The notes under the pieces were generated by a model, which was not told the DNA's origin, searched no databases, and worked only from the letters and a program-made list of their open reading frames with translations. From positions 107,367 through 171,366 of the forward strand of contig JAUIHP010000015.1 of the NCBI GenBank assembly GCA_030431975.1: a stretch of 64,000 nt of DNA, in the 5' to 3' direction. Below, piece after piece: positions 41,581 to 50,108 of this stretch. How positions within the stretch are numbered: position 1 is the stretch's first letter; each line of letters begins with the position of its first letter. Source of the stretch: a bacterium. Lineage in GTDB: Bacteria; Eisenbacteria; RBG-16-71-46; CAIMUX01. Both the position numbers and the translations under genes were made by a program.

Positions 41581-42582
41581 ATGGATTTGACGACCAAGTA
41601 CCTGGGACTGGATCTGCGAAGCCCGCTTGTCGCGTCGGCGTCACCTCTCACCGGGAAGCTCGACACGCTTCGGCAACTCGAGGACGCCGGCGCCGGCGCG
41701 GTGGTGTTGCCTTCGCTGTTTGAAGAGCAGATCGTTCACGATGAATTCGAGATACAGAAGGTGCTCGGTACGGGACTCGACATCTCGGCCGAGGCCGGTG
41801 GGTACTTTCCCCATCTCGAGCTGGAAGACTCCGGCCCGGATTCTCAGCTTCGTCTGATCAGCGAGGCCAAGAAGGCCCTGGATGTGCCCGTGATCGCCAG
41901 CTTGAACGGCGCGACCCAGGGAGGATGGGTCAACTACGCCTGCCTCATGGAGGAGGCCGGCGCCGACGCCCTGGAGTTGAACGTCTACTTTGTCCCGACC
42001 GATCCCTCGGTCTCCGGCGTGGAGGTCGAGGATCGGTACGTCAACCTTGTCGAGTCCGTTCGCGAGCGAGTCGAGGTGCCCCTCGCCGTCAAGATCGGCC
42101 CCTACTTCAGTTCCGTGGCTCACATGGCCGCCCGGCTGGTTGACGCCGGCGCGGAGGCGCTCGTTCTCTTCAACCGGTTCCTCTATCCGGACATCTCTCT
42201 CGAGACACTGCAGGTCGAGCCCCGGTTGCAACTCAGTTCGGAGGCCGAACTCCGTTTGCCGCTGCGGTGGATTGCCATTCTCCGTGGACAAGTCGCCGCG
42301 GATTTCGCCGCCAGTTCCGGAGCCCACAGCGGTCACGACGCTGCGAAGCTCTTGCTCGCCGGAGCGGACATCGTCATGTTTGCTTCGACGCTGTTGAAGA
42401 ACGGGCCGGGGCACCTGGCAACCATTCGCGACGAATTGTTGAAGTGGGCCGAGCTGGGGGAGTACGAGTCGGTCGACCAGCTGCGCGGATCGATGTCGCA
42501 GTCTCACTGTCCGAACCCCGATGACTTTGGCCGCGCCAACTATATGAAAGCGCTTGCGTCGTACAGCAGCAGTTTGCCGTAG
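41581..42582 (+). CDS. Dihydroorotate dehydrogenase-like flavoprotein
   Basis: A 333-residue TIM-barrel flavoprotein of the dihydroorotate dehydrogenase-like group found next to nifJ in many genomes. It starts MDLTTKYLGLDLRSPLVASASPLTG, read as MDLTTKYLGLDLRSPLVASA then SPLTG, and has PVIASLNGATQGGWVNYA, DALELNVYF, PLAVKIGPYFSSV and a barrel end SSGAHSGHDAAKLLLAGAD. It differs from true PyrD in its catalytic loop, so pyrimidine synthesis is not assured. ATG at 41581 is preferred; a GTG at 41578 is adjacent and in frame. The gap to PFOR is seven bases, indicating co-transcription and a likely functional link. Confidence 0.87.
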   Translation: MDLTTKYLGLDLRSPLVASASPLTGKLDTLRQLEDAGAGAVVLPSLFEEQIVHDEFEIQKVLGTGLDISAEAGGYFPHLELEDSGPDSQLRLISEAKKALDVPVIASLNGATQGGWVNYACLMEEAGADALELNVYFVPTDPSVSGVEVEDRYVNLVESVRERVEVPLAVKIGPYFSSVAHMAARLVDAGAEALVLFNRFLYPDISLETLQVEPRLQLSSEAELRLPLRWIAILRGQVAADFAASSGAHSGHDAAKLLLAGADIVMFASTLLKNGPGHLATIRDELLKWAELGEYESVDQLRGSMSQSHCPNPDDFGRANYMKALASYSSSLP

Positions 42583-42684
42583 ATTGAGCGGGCGACGGTA
42601 ATCGGGGTGGGTCCCCACTCCTGGTGGTGACGCGGTCCGCAGCCGGTCCAACAGGTGGTGGCAGGATAGCCCTCGATACCAAAG

Positions 42685-42703
42685 CGCTCGCGATCTGCGA
42701 GCG
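42685..42703. other. Hairpin between convergent genes
   Basis: CGCTCGC-GATCT-GCGAGCG is a perfect 7-bp stem in the 175-base gap between the DHOD-like gene and the convergent glycosyltransferase-flippase gene. There is no T-tract, so it is only a possible terminator. Confidence 0.35.
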
Positions 42704-42757
42704 AGAGATTCGTGCGCCTGCGTTAGGCTGGCCCCGCGAGCTGTTCGTTCCCTTCAA

Positions 42758-45700
42758 CTAGCGCCGGCGTTGCAGGATCCGCCGAAAGATCGAGAGTCCC
42801 GCCGAGCCCATGGTTGCCCAGAGAGCGCCGGTCAGTGCCAGAACTCCACCTGCCACTCCGGCGCCGACCACGCCGGCCAACGAGCCGCCGTAGAAGGGAC
42901 GGGCCAACGCGAGAAGAACGAGAGCTGCGGAGGCTCCCAGGATCGCTCGAAAGTACGGTACCGCGAGTTCGGCGACGGGCGGGACGGCATCCATCTTGCG
43001 TATGGCCAGCGGTCTGAGCACGAAGTTGCGAACGAGGAGGGCGGCCCCGTTGGCCCAGGCGAATCCAAAGATTCCGAGGTCGAACCCCAACGTGAGGGTG
43101 AGTGCGAGGATGATCTTGAGAATGGAGAGGCTGAGTTCCCCGTACGAAATCCAACCGATTCGTCCCCTCGCCGAAAGGACGACCCACAACGGGAATAACG
43201 TCAAGTCGAGGGACAGCGGAATCAACGTAATCAAGATGATTCCGTAGCCGGACATGTACTCCGCGCCGACCCAGTGCTGCAGGAACAGATCTCCGAGAAC
43301 ACAGGGAACGAAACAGATCGGAACGGCAAACGCTGAAGAAAGGGCCACCGAGGTTTGCGTCGCCCGACGCGAACGGCCTTCGGTTTCTTCGGCCTCGAAC
43401 TTCGTGAAGAGGGGTTGCATCGACCGGAGGATGCTCATTGCCGAAGCTTGGATCAGTGGCATCCACCGCGCGCCGAAGCTGTACAAAGTGACCGTGGGAG
43501 GCCCGAAGATGCGGCCGACGAGAATGTTGTCGCTCGAGATCCAAAGCAGCTCGGCGATCTGCCCCAAAAGAGAAAGGCCGCCGTAGGAAAAGATCTCCCT
43601 GCGAATCTTCGGAGTGCCGAGTCGTAGCGGCGGCAGGATGGGCCCGACCGTGTCCGCGCGTCGGGCGATCCAGCCCATCCCTCCGGTCAGGGCCAAAGTC
43701 ACGATGGTCAGAAGGATGCCGTAGAGTCGAAACGTTGGAACGAGGAGGGCAAAGCCGGATGCGATGACGAGCAGTCGAAGGATTCCCATCGACGCCCGCA
43801 GGTAGTGGATGGGGTACGTGCGGCCGCTGGCATAGATGGGGACCTCGAACATGGCCGCGAAGTCTCCGATCCAGGCCGCGAACAGGATCAGTCGAACACC
43901 GAGAATGGCTTCGTGCCGTAACTCCGCAGGCACGTTGACGAAGTCGCACGCGGGCCCGGCCAGCAGCATGGCGATGATGAGAATGGGAACCCGAAGGATG
44001 GTGCCCCACCAGAATCCCGCCTCATAGAAAGCGCGGGCCGTCTCCTTGTCCTTGCGTTGGACGTTGAAGGTGACGTGGCGCCGAGCGGCGGAGCCGAGTC
44101 CTCCGCGAAAGAGCGCAAGGTAGTCATAGATCGAACCGGCGATTTGCAGCACCCCGTAGAGGTCACGGCCGATGCCGCGCAGCACGACGGGGGTCAGAAC
44201 CGTAGACACGAGGACACTGATGACCCGACGAATGGCCGCCGCGGACCCGTTGAGGGCCGCCACACCGGCCATGCTCTCTCCGGTGTCTGTATCGTCCTTC
44301 GACCGTGCCGCTGCTGTTTCGCCGGGCGTGCTGCCGCCTCCCGGTTGCGCCGCACCTTCTTCGAGTTGGCCTTCAACGTCCCCGGGGCCCACGGGTGCAG
44401 TCTCGGCGAGGCTTGCATTGCCCTCGGACTGTGTTGGTACGGTCTCACCTTGCGGGGGCGACGCTATCGGCGCGGAAACCGTCGGCGCCAAGACCGCCGG
44501 GGCGGAGGCTTCCTTCGACCAGGCGCCGCCGTTTGCCTCCCGTTCTACGACCCTCTGTAGAAACCCCGCCGTCCTTAGGGCGAGCCGGTTTCGATCGTAA
44601 TAGCGGAAACGATTGGATTCGGGAACGGGAATGGGCTCGCCCTTCACCCACAAGTCATAGGGTTCGAGAATGGCTCGACGAATCTCATCCTCGTCGAAGG
44701 GGTTGGCTACAAAGCACCCACCGGTGGATCTTCCGAGTCGCTCCGTTACGCCGGGCGGGGAGAGGAGCAGAATGGGTTTCTCGGCCGCCAACGTTTCGTA
44801 GAACTTTGCCGGTGTCGTCAGATTGCGTGTTCCGTCCGACTCGAAGACGAGATTGACGTCACTGGTCCTGAGTACGTGGATACTTTCGAGATGCGGGAGA
44901 TACCCTTCCTTCTGGAGCGCCGCGTTGAAGTGTGGCAACGATCCCAGAAGCCGCCGTGCGGGGCCGAGATCTCCGGCGACCCGAAAGCGAAATCGGTCGG
45001 GGTCAATTCGACGGGACGAGAGCAGTGACTCCAGAACACCGAAGAGCAGGCCGGGATTGCGCCGGAAGAAGAAACTACCGGTGTACGAAAGAGTGAACCG
45101 GCTAGCGTCCTCACGCGGAGGGAAACTCCGGCGGTTCGCCGCCTCGAAGTCCTCGGTGTCGTATCCGTTGGGAACCCAGATGCGGGGAGTTTCCGGCTTC
45201 AGAATGGGTTGGAGCCTACGCAGGATGGCTCGGTGTGCGCCGATGACCCCGGCTGCTCTTCGCAGGACCCAACGCTCCACGAACGGATTGAACAACGTCT
45301 GCAGGCGCGGCTCATCCAGGTTCAGATAGTTCTGTGTCCACGGGTCGCGATAGTCGACGACGAAGGGAATGCCCGTCGTCATGCTGGTCAGTCGGGCCAA
45401 AACGAGCGGCGACCATGGAGGGCCGGTGACGAGGATCAGGTCGGGACGAAAGCGACAGGCGACCTCCACCGTCCGGTCGAGTGCAGGAGCAATCCAGCCG
45501 TGCGTGTTGTCCGGGAGGGACGCTTCGTTGATGGCCCAAAGTGCGGCCTGAACGCCGCGGGCAGCGCGCCTCGAACTGAGGTTCCGTCGGAACTCCTGTA
45601 GGTTCCGAAACGGAGAGGGGTCGGGCACGCTGGTCCGAGGGAGCGTGGCGTCGAGGTCCTCGAGAAGGGTCGGGTCCAGGTCTCGCCATGACTCCGGCCC

Positions 45701-45817
45701 GGTCACGACCGTCACTTCGTGTCCGGCACGAACGAAGTATTTGGCAAACTTGCTTGGACGCTGTACACCGCCCCCGCCCTGCGGCGGAAACCTGTACGCG
45801 ATCAGGAGGATGCGCAT
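42758..45817 (-). CDS. Glycosyltransferase (GT4-like) fused to a polysaccharide flippase (MOP/Wzx-like)
   Basis: A 1019-residue protein from ATG 45817 (MRILLIAYRFPPQGGGGVQR); the frame runs on upstream with non-coding character and the ribosome site is weak. Residues ~1-420 form a GT-B glycosyltransferase with an N-terminal Gly-rich loop and a donor-binding C-half (TPAKFYETLAAEKPILLL). A ~110-residue Ala/Pro/Gly/Glu linker follows. The last ~430 residues have about 12-14 hydrophobic segments with MOP/Wzx features (VSTVLTPVVLRGIGRDLYGV, GGLGSAARRHV). No stop codon separates them. The arrangement implies coupled sugar addition and lipid-linked glycan flipping; no other glycan genes lie nearby. 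Confidence 0.85.
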   Translation of the reverse strand: MRILLIAYRFPPQGGGGVQRPSKFAKYFVRAGHEVTVVTGPESWRDLDPTLLEDLDATLPRTSVPDPSPFRNLQEFRRNLSSRRAARGVQAALWAINEASLPDNTHGWIAPALDRTVEVACRFRPDLILVTGPPWSPLVLARLTSMTTGIPFVVDYRDPWTQNYLNLDEPRLQTLFNPFVERWVLRRAAGVIGAHRAILRRLQPILKPETPRIWVPNGYDTEDFEAANRRSFPPREDASRFTLSYTGSFFFRRNPGLLFGVLESLLSSRRIDPDRFRFRVAGDLGPARRLLGSLPHFNAALQKEGYLPHLESIHVLRTSDVNLVFESDGTRNLTTPAKFYETLAAEKPILLLSPPGVTERLGRSTGGCFVANPFDEDEIRRAILEPYDLWVKGEPIPVPESNRFRYYDRNRLALRTAGFLQRVVEREANGGAWSKEASAPAVLAPTVSAPIASPPQGETVPTQSEGNASLAETAPVGPGDVEGQLEEGAAQPGGGSTPGETAAARSKDDTDTGESMAGVAALNGSAAAIRRVISVLVSTVLTPVVLRGIGRDLYGVLQIAGSIYDYLALFRGGLGSAARRHVTFNVQRKDKETARAFYEAGFWWGTILRVPILIIAMLLAGPACDFVNVPAELRHEAILGVRLILFAAWIGDFAAMFEVPIYASGRTYPIHYLRASMGILRLLVIASGFALLVPTFRLYGILLTIVTLALTGGMGWIARRADTVGPILPPLRLGTPKIRREIFSYGGLSLLGQIAELLWISSDNILVGRIFGPPTVTLYSFGARWMPLIQASAMSILRSMQPLFTKFEAEETEGRSRRATQTSVALSSAFAVPICFVPCVLGDLFLQHWVGAEYMSGYGIILITLIPLSLDLTLFPLWVVLSARGRIGWISYGELSLSILKIILALTLTLGFDLGIFGFAWANGAALLVRNFVLRPLAIRKMDAVPPVAELAVPYFRAILGASAALVLLALARPFYGGSLAGVVGAGVAGGVLALTGALWATMGSAGLSIFRRILQRRR

Positions 45818-46059
45818 CGGTCGTACAGCTTCATCGAGGCCCACCTTCGTTCTCGACTCCAGCGGTTGGGCCCCCGAGATCATGGAATCGGTCGGCGTTG
45901 CTTGGGTACTCGAGTTGGACGTTCTGGACGGGCAATTGAAACGGCTGGAAGGGGATACGTCAACGGCCGTTCTCCGCCCCGAACCAACCTCCCCGCCACG
46001 GTTCAAGTCAAGATTCGGAAGAACCCGGCCATTTCTGGAGAGCATTTCGCCGAGGTGGG

Positions 46060-46084
46060 GCCCCGCCCGGTTCGGGGGCGGGGC
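46060..46084 (-). terminator. Strong hairpin downstream of aldolase
   Basis: GCCCCGCCC and GGGCGGGGC form a perfect 9-bp stem with a seven-base loop, 12 bases past the stop of the minus-strand aldolase gene. No T-tract follows on the minus strand, so termination efficiency is uncertain. Confidence 0.5.
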
Positions 46085-46096
46085 GCGACCAACATC

Positions 46097-47122
46097 CTAA
46101 GCCGCTGCGACGTCCTTGCTCGCCTCGTAGCTTCCGGACCGAGCCTCGCTGCTCATCCGGCAACGGTGGAGGAGCGCGGCCTGAGCTGCCGATACGTTTT
46201 CCGCTTTGCCCGCCCAGGTGGGAAGGCCCGGATACTGCAACGCTCTTCCGAAGGAGAACGTGAGTTCCCACGGAAGCGAGCTCATGCGGTTCATGGCGTC
46301 GAGGTGGCGGCACGACTCTTCGCCGCTCATCCCGCCGCTGAGGAAGGCGATTCCCGGGACGGACTCCGGGACGCGCTTCTTCAGGGTCTTCAGGGTGAGT
46401 TCCGCAATCTGTTCCGTTGTCGCCTTCTGGTTGCAGTCCATGCCCGGAACGACCATGTTCGGCTTGAGTACGATGCCCTCCAGGTCCACGTTCATGATCT
46501 GGAGCTGTTCGAAGATCCGGGTCAGAACGACGTCCGTCACGGCGTAACACCGATCGATGTCGTGCGCGCCGTTCATGAGAACTTCGGGTTCCACGATGGG
46601 CACCAGCCCGGCTTCCTGAACCAGCGCAGCATAGCGGGCGAGGGCGTGCGCATTGGCGAGGACGCAAGCTGCGGTCGGTTTCTCGTTATCGATGTTGAGA
46701 ACGGCCCGCCACTTGGTGAAGCGGGCTCCGATCTCGCGATACTCGGCGAGTCGATCGCGAAGTCCGTCGAGTCCTTCGGTCACGGTTTCTCCCCCGAACA
46801 GAGCGAGCGGTTTTGCGCCGGTGTCGACTTTGATGCCGGGCATGATCCCGGCCTCGTTCATGACGTCGACGAGGGGGCGACCGTCGGCCGCTTTTTGGCG
46901 GATGGTTTCGTCGTAGAGGATGGCTCCACTGACGAACTCACCGAGTCCCGGAGTACGGAACATGAGCTCGCGGTAGTCCCGCCTCGAGTCCGGAGTCGAG
47001 TCGATGTTCAGCGCCTCGAACCGTTTCGTGCAGGTTGGGTTCGACTCGTCCACGGCCAGAATCCCTTTGCCGGGGGCGACCATTGCGCGAGCGGTTTCGG
47101 CCAAGGTGGGAAGGGACGTCAC
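46097..47122 (-). CDS. Fructose-bisphosphate aldolase, class I (animal/plant type)
   Basis: A 341-residue class I aldolase. GTG at 47122 has AGGAG about eight bases upstream and yields the family start TSLPTLAETARAMVAPGKGILAVDES (in pieces: TSLPTLAETARAMVAPGKG, ILAVDES). Key residues are present: Lys in FTKWRAVL, the Schiff-base Lys in GIVLKPNMVVPG, and VPIVEPEVLMNG. It cleaves fructose 1,6-bisphosphate to triose phosphates, or condenses them in gluconeogenesis. It lies downstream of a PPi-type phosphofructokinase on the same strand, with a 74-base gap, so the two consecutive glycolytic steps are probably co-transcribed. Confidence 0.94.
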   Translation of the reverse strand: MTSLPTLAETARAMVAPGKGILAVDESNPTCTKRFEALNIDSTPDSRRDYRELMFRTPGLGEFVSGAILYDETIRQKAADGRPLVDVMNEAGIMPGIKVDTGAKPLALFGGETVTEGLDGLRDRLAEYREIGARFTKWRAVLNIDNEKPTAACVLANAHALARYAALVQEAGLVPIVEPEVLMNGAHDIDRCYAVTDVVLTRIFEQLQIMNVDLEGIVLKPNMVVPGMDCNQKATTEQIAELTLKTLKKRVPESVPGIAFLSGGMSGEESCRHLDAMNRMSSLPWELTFSFGRALQYPGLPTWAGKAENVSAAQAALLHRCRMSSEARSGSYEASKDVAAA

Positions 47123-47196
47123 GATAGTTCTCCTAGGTTTTCCTGCTGTGAGTTCCTGCTTTGCATCTTGCTGTGCGCTCCTACGCAGCAATCCCG

Positions 47197-48480
47197 CTAC
47201 GCATTCCTGAAGTCTGCCTCCACCGCGGGCAGATAGGTCTTCCGGAACGTGTCCGCATCGAGATGAGCCACATCAGCCAGCTTCTCGAGCATCTCTCCCT
47301 CCAGGTCTTCCCGCTCCAGTCGGATCATGTACTCACGGGCCACTTTGTAGTGCTCGGAAAGGACGTCGACTTCTCGCGTGCGGATTTTGCCGGTCTCGGG
47401 ATCCTGGATCTCGGTAAACGGAAGGACACGAAGCCGGCCGGTGTCGATACAAACGATTCCGCCGGCGCGATCGCGGTCCTGCGGGTTCTCGCTGAGAAGA
47501 AAGTCGACCGCGCCGAAGCCCAAGGTTCGCGTGTAGTCGATGTCGAAGGGAATGGGCGGGGCGCAGCGCAGCAGGTAGCCGAGCGTGGCCGGAACGATGG
47601 TCAGGTTCTCGCCGCGCTCTGCAAAACGACGAACCAACTCGCGTTCGAGGACGGCCTCCAGCGGAATCTTCTCCAAGCGAAGGTTGTCGTGCGCGTCATA
47701 GTGCACCTCAACGCCCGGGAGGCTGGCCAATTCCTTGGGATCCATGCGTGCCGCGACGCCTTCCGCCACGATCGCAACCCCGTCCTTGCGGCCCATGGCG
47801 CGACGCTTGAGCATGGCGCCTTCCAGGGCAAGGCAGACTTCGTCCAAGGTGATCTCTTCACGCGGGAACTCTTCGGGGATGATGGTGACGGTAGCGCCGG
47901 CCGCTTTACCGATCCCCAAAGCGAGATGACCGGCCTTGCGCCCCATGACGACGGCAAGACACCAACGGTTCGTCGTTCGTGACTCCTCCATCAAGTTCAT
48001 GGCGAGCGTTGTTCCGAGTTGGCGTGCGGTTTCGAAACCGAACGTGGGAGCTCCGCTCGGAAGGGGAAGGTCGTTGTCGATGGTCTTGGGAATGTGGGCG
48101 AAGCGCAGAGTACCGCCGCTCTCGTGCGCGACGTGTGCGGCCGCGGAAGCCGTGTCGTCTCCGCCGATCGTAACCAGGTAATCGAGACCCAGCTCCCTGA
48201 GGGTTTGGACGGTTCTGGCCAGATCCTCCGGCCGTTTCGTGGGGTTGTGCCGCGCCGTTCGTAGGATCGATCCGCCTTCGGAATGAATCCGCGAAACGTC
48301 CGCGACCTCGAGTCGCGTCACCTGATCCGTCCGTCCCTGGATGAGGTGGGAGAACCCGTCATAGATTCCGATGACTTCGAGTCCCGCGTCGCAGGCTGCG
48401 ATGGCGGCCGCACTGAGTGCACTGTTGATTCCCGGAGCGGGACCGCCGCCGACCAGGATTCCGAGGCGCTTTCTGTCCAT
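47197..48480 (-). CDS. 6-phosphofructokinase, predicted PPi-dependent type
   Basis: A 427-residue PFK. ATG at 48480 follows GGAGG at about 11 bases. The N-terminal phosphate loop is GGGPAPGIN (residues 11-19). Residues 106-109 are GGDD and 131-137 are PKTIDND. In ATP-dependent enzymes the second Asp of GGDD is Gly and the Lys of PKTIDND is Gly; Asp plus Lys at these positions is the established signature of pyrophosphate-dependent PFKs, which work reversibly. The length is also larger than the ~320 residues of E. coli PfkA. It is followed by class I aldolase. Confidence 0.88.
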   Translation of the reverse strand: MDRKRLGILVGGGPAPGINSALSAAAIAACDAGLEVIGIYDGFSHLIQGRTDQVTRLEVADVSRIHSEGGSILRTARHNPTKRPEDLARTVQTLRELGLDYLVTIGGDDTASAAAHVAHESGGTLRFAHIPKTIDNDLPLPSGAPTFGFETARQLGTTLAMNLMEESRTTNRWCLAVVMGRKAGHLALGIGKAAGATVTIIPEEFPREEITLDEVCLALEGAMLKRRAMGRKDGVAIVAEGVAARMDPKELASLPGVEVHYDAHDNLRLEKIPLEAVLERELVRRFAERGENLTIVPATLGYLLRCAPPIPFDIDYTRTLGFGAVDFLLSENPQDRDRAGGIVCIDTGRLRVLPFTEIQDPETGKIRTREVDVLSEHYKVAREYMIRLEREDLEGEMLEKLADVAHLDADTFRKTYLPAVEADFRNA

Positions 48481-48640
48481 GCGCGCTTCCAAACCTCCAT
48501 GAGTGTTCCGGAGATGCGAGGCGGTGTCCTCGCGATCCCTTTTTTGACGAGCGGATCGTAACAGGAGACCGACGACACGATGGATACGTAAATACCGGGG
48601 CAATCGAGAGTCGGCGGAACGCAGAGAACCTGGCCCGCTC

Positions 48641-48888
48641 CACGAGAGCGGCGACTACGACCAGCTGGTTCGCACTCGGAAGAGGCCCAGGTCGAGGCGC
48701 TGGTCGCCCGTTTGCGGGACCACTTCGCAAAGCCCGAGCGACGAGATGAGTTGGTCTCGGCCTACGAAGCGGCGATGGCGGTCGACCCGGAAATGGAGCA
48801 GGACGATCGCGTCGCGGTGTTCCGAATCCAGGCCGGTTCAATCCGCTTGTCCAGGATGTCCTCCGGCCGCTGGGGCTTCCACCTCTAG
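48641..48888 (+). pseudogene. Possible frameshifted gene remnant
   Basis: A frame reading HESGDYDQLVR up to 48673 is continued by a -1 shift into SEEAQVEALVARLRDHFA, then KPERRDELVSAYEAAMAV and DPEMEQDDRVAVFRIQ, ending at TAG 48886. The composition and codon pattern look protein-like, with amphipathic helices, but there is no start codon and no ribosome site. I cannot name the family. It may be chance in GC-rich DNA. Confidence 0.3.
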
Positions 48889-49105
48889 GCCGCCGCGCGA
48901 CCTCTTTCTGCCCATCCCCGAACGGGCGGGCCCGGAGACACCCCTCCCGCAGGCCCGACGACAAATGCCACTCCGAAGACTCCGGCACGGCGCCACCACG
49001 CAGCTCCTTCGCCCGGCTACCGCAGCCAGAGACTGGGTCTTGCGGGGTCTGGATTGAACTGTGGCTTGAGGAAATCACGGTTCAGGGCCATATGGCGCTA
49101 TGAAC

Positions 49106-49157
49106 GATCGAATAATCAACTTTGGAATTGATATTATCAATCTGTGGATCGATAATC
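49106..49157 (+). promoter_or_regulatory. AT-rich palindromic operator region upstream of the DUF2089 gene
   Basis: A perfect palindrome ATTGAT-ATT-ATCAAT (49127-49141) is flanked by related elements GATCGAATAATC (49106-49117) and GATCGATAATC (49147-49157). The stretch is strikingly AT-rich for this DNA and ends 22 bases before the GTG start. It looks like a set of binding sites, possibly for the DUF2089 helix-turn-helix protein itself. Confidence 0.5.
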
Positions 49158-49179
49158 TTGAGAGTGAGAGGAGGCCCAA

Positions 49180-49530
49180 GTGGACATCGCAGATACCAAG
49201 TGCAGCGGTTGCGGACTCCCGCTCCGCATCGAGCGACTTCGGTGCCGAAGATGCAACGTTCAGCTCGAAGGTGATTTCGAGGTCAGCTCGCTCGGCCGGC
49301 TCTCCATGGAGAACCAGGTCTTCGTGGCGGCGTTCCTCAGGAGCCACGGCTCGATCAAGCAGATGGAGCGGCTTTTCGGGATCAGCTATCCGACGGTCAA
49401 GAATCGGCTCGCCGCGATTGTCGAGGAGATCGACCGCAGCTTCGAGGCGCCGAGTCCAAACTCGATGGTTCTGGAGAAGCTCTCTCGTGGCGAGATCTCA
49501 TTCGATGAAGCGATGAGGAGGTTGGGTTGA
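49180..49530 (+). CDS. DUF2089 family protein (zinc ribbon plus helix-turn-helix)
   Basis: A 116-residue protein. GTG at 49180 follows GAGGAGG at seven bases. Residues ~8-25 form a zinc ribbon with two Cys pairs (CSGCGLPLRIERLRCRRC). Residues ~43-80 resemble a sigma-factor-like helix-turn-helix (QVFVAAFLRSHGSIKQMERLFGISYPTVKNRL, in pieces QVFVAAFLRSHGSIKQME and RLFGISYPTVKNRL). The C-terminal IEEIDR...LEKLSRGEISFDEAMRRL ends like a short SHOCT-type motif. DUF2089 proteins are predicted DNA-binding regulators. It is the first gene of a two-gene unit with a SHOCT-like protein 62 bases downstream. Confidence 0.88.
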   Translation: MDIADTKCSGCGLPLRIERLRCRRCNVQLEGDFEVSSLGRLSMENQVFVAAFLRSHGSIKQMERLFGISYPTVKNRLAAIVEEIDRSFEAPSPNSMVLEKLSRGEISFDEAMRRLG

Positions 49531-49592
49531 TGCCCAGGGAACCCAGACGGCCCGAGGTCGTCTGCAAACCAACGAAACGACGGAGGTGACAG

Positions 49593-50069
49593 ATGTCGTT
49601 CCGAAAAGAACACCGACAGATTCTGGACATGCTGGCTGAGGGGAAGATCACGCCGGACCAAGCGCAAGCCCTGATGGAAAAACTGAATCAGGGATCCTCC
49701 TCCGACGGGGGCGACGAAGGACCGACTGCAGATTTCTCCGAACACGGCCACGCCGCCAGTCGAACCGCGGTTCTCGTCAAGAAGCGAGTTGAGACGGGTT
49801 CGGGCAGCGCGTTGCGGTACTTCCGAATCGTCGTGCAGAGTTCGGACGGAGATGATGTCAACATTCGGATCCCGCTCAAGATCGTCCGCGCCGGACTCAA
49901 GCTGACAACCGTCTTGCCGGACGAGGCCAAAGAAAAGATCCGTGACAGCGGGATCGACCTCTCGACGTTCAGCGAACTCGAAGGGGAAGAGTTGATCGAA
50001 GCTCTTCGCGACCTTGCCATCGATGTGGACTCTTCGGACGGCGATCGCATTCGCATCTTCTGCGAGTAG
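49593..50069 (+). CDS. SHOCT-like domain protein, DUF2089 partner
   Basis: A 158-residue protein with GGAGG before ATG 49593. The N-terminal helix-turn-helix-like SHOCT segment is QILDMLAEGKITPDQAQALMEKL. A Ser/Gly/Asp-rich linker leads to a C-terminal domain with RYFRIVVQSSDGDDVNIRIPLKIVRAGLK (in pieces: RYFRIVVQSSDGDD, VNIRIPLKIVRAGLK) and a helical end followed by DGDRIRIFCE. Proteins of this plan usually accompany DUF2089 genes and are thought to modulate envelope-stress or adhesin expression; that link is from family context. No membrane segment is present. Confidence 0.8.
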   Translation: MSFRKEHRQILDMLAEGKITPDQAQALMEKLNQGSSSDGGDEGPTADFSEHGHAASRTAVLVKKRVETGSGSALRYFRIVVQSSDGDDVNIRIPLKIVRAGLKLTTVLPDEAKEKIRDSGIDLSTFSELEGEELIEALRDLAIDVDSSDGDRIRIFCE

Positions 50070-50108
50070 AACCGCCGTCAGTCTCGAATCTGAAGGTTGA
50101 AATCGCCG

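Larger units (their letters stand above)
48481..49179. other. Long gap with possible gene remnant and AT-rich control region
   Basis: About 700 bases without an intact gene. Its left part (48641-48888) may encode a frameshifted remnant on the plus strand. The middle (48890-49080) shows no coherent frame. The right end is unusually AT-rich with palindromes (49087-49157) before the DUF2089 gene. Confidence 0.5.

Noticed and set aside
42583..42757. tRNA or small RNA gene between convergent genes
   Set aside because: Only one 7-bp hairpin is visible; no cloverleaf or promoter.
48600..49080. HsdR-like restriction subunit remnant
   Set aside because: The helical LRDHF...KPERRDEL pattern loosely recalls HsdR C-termini, but the match is too short and general to support a name.
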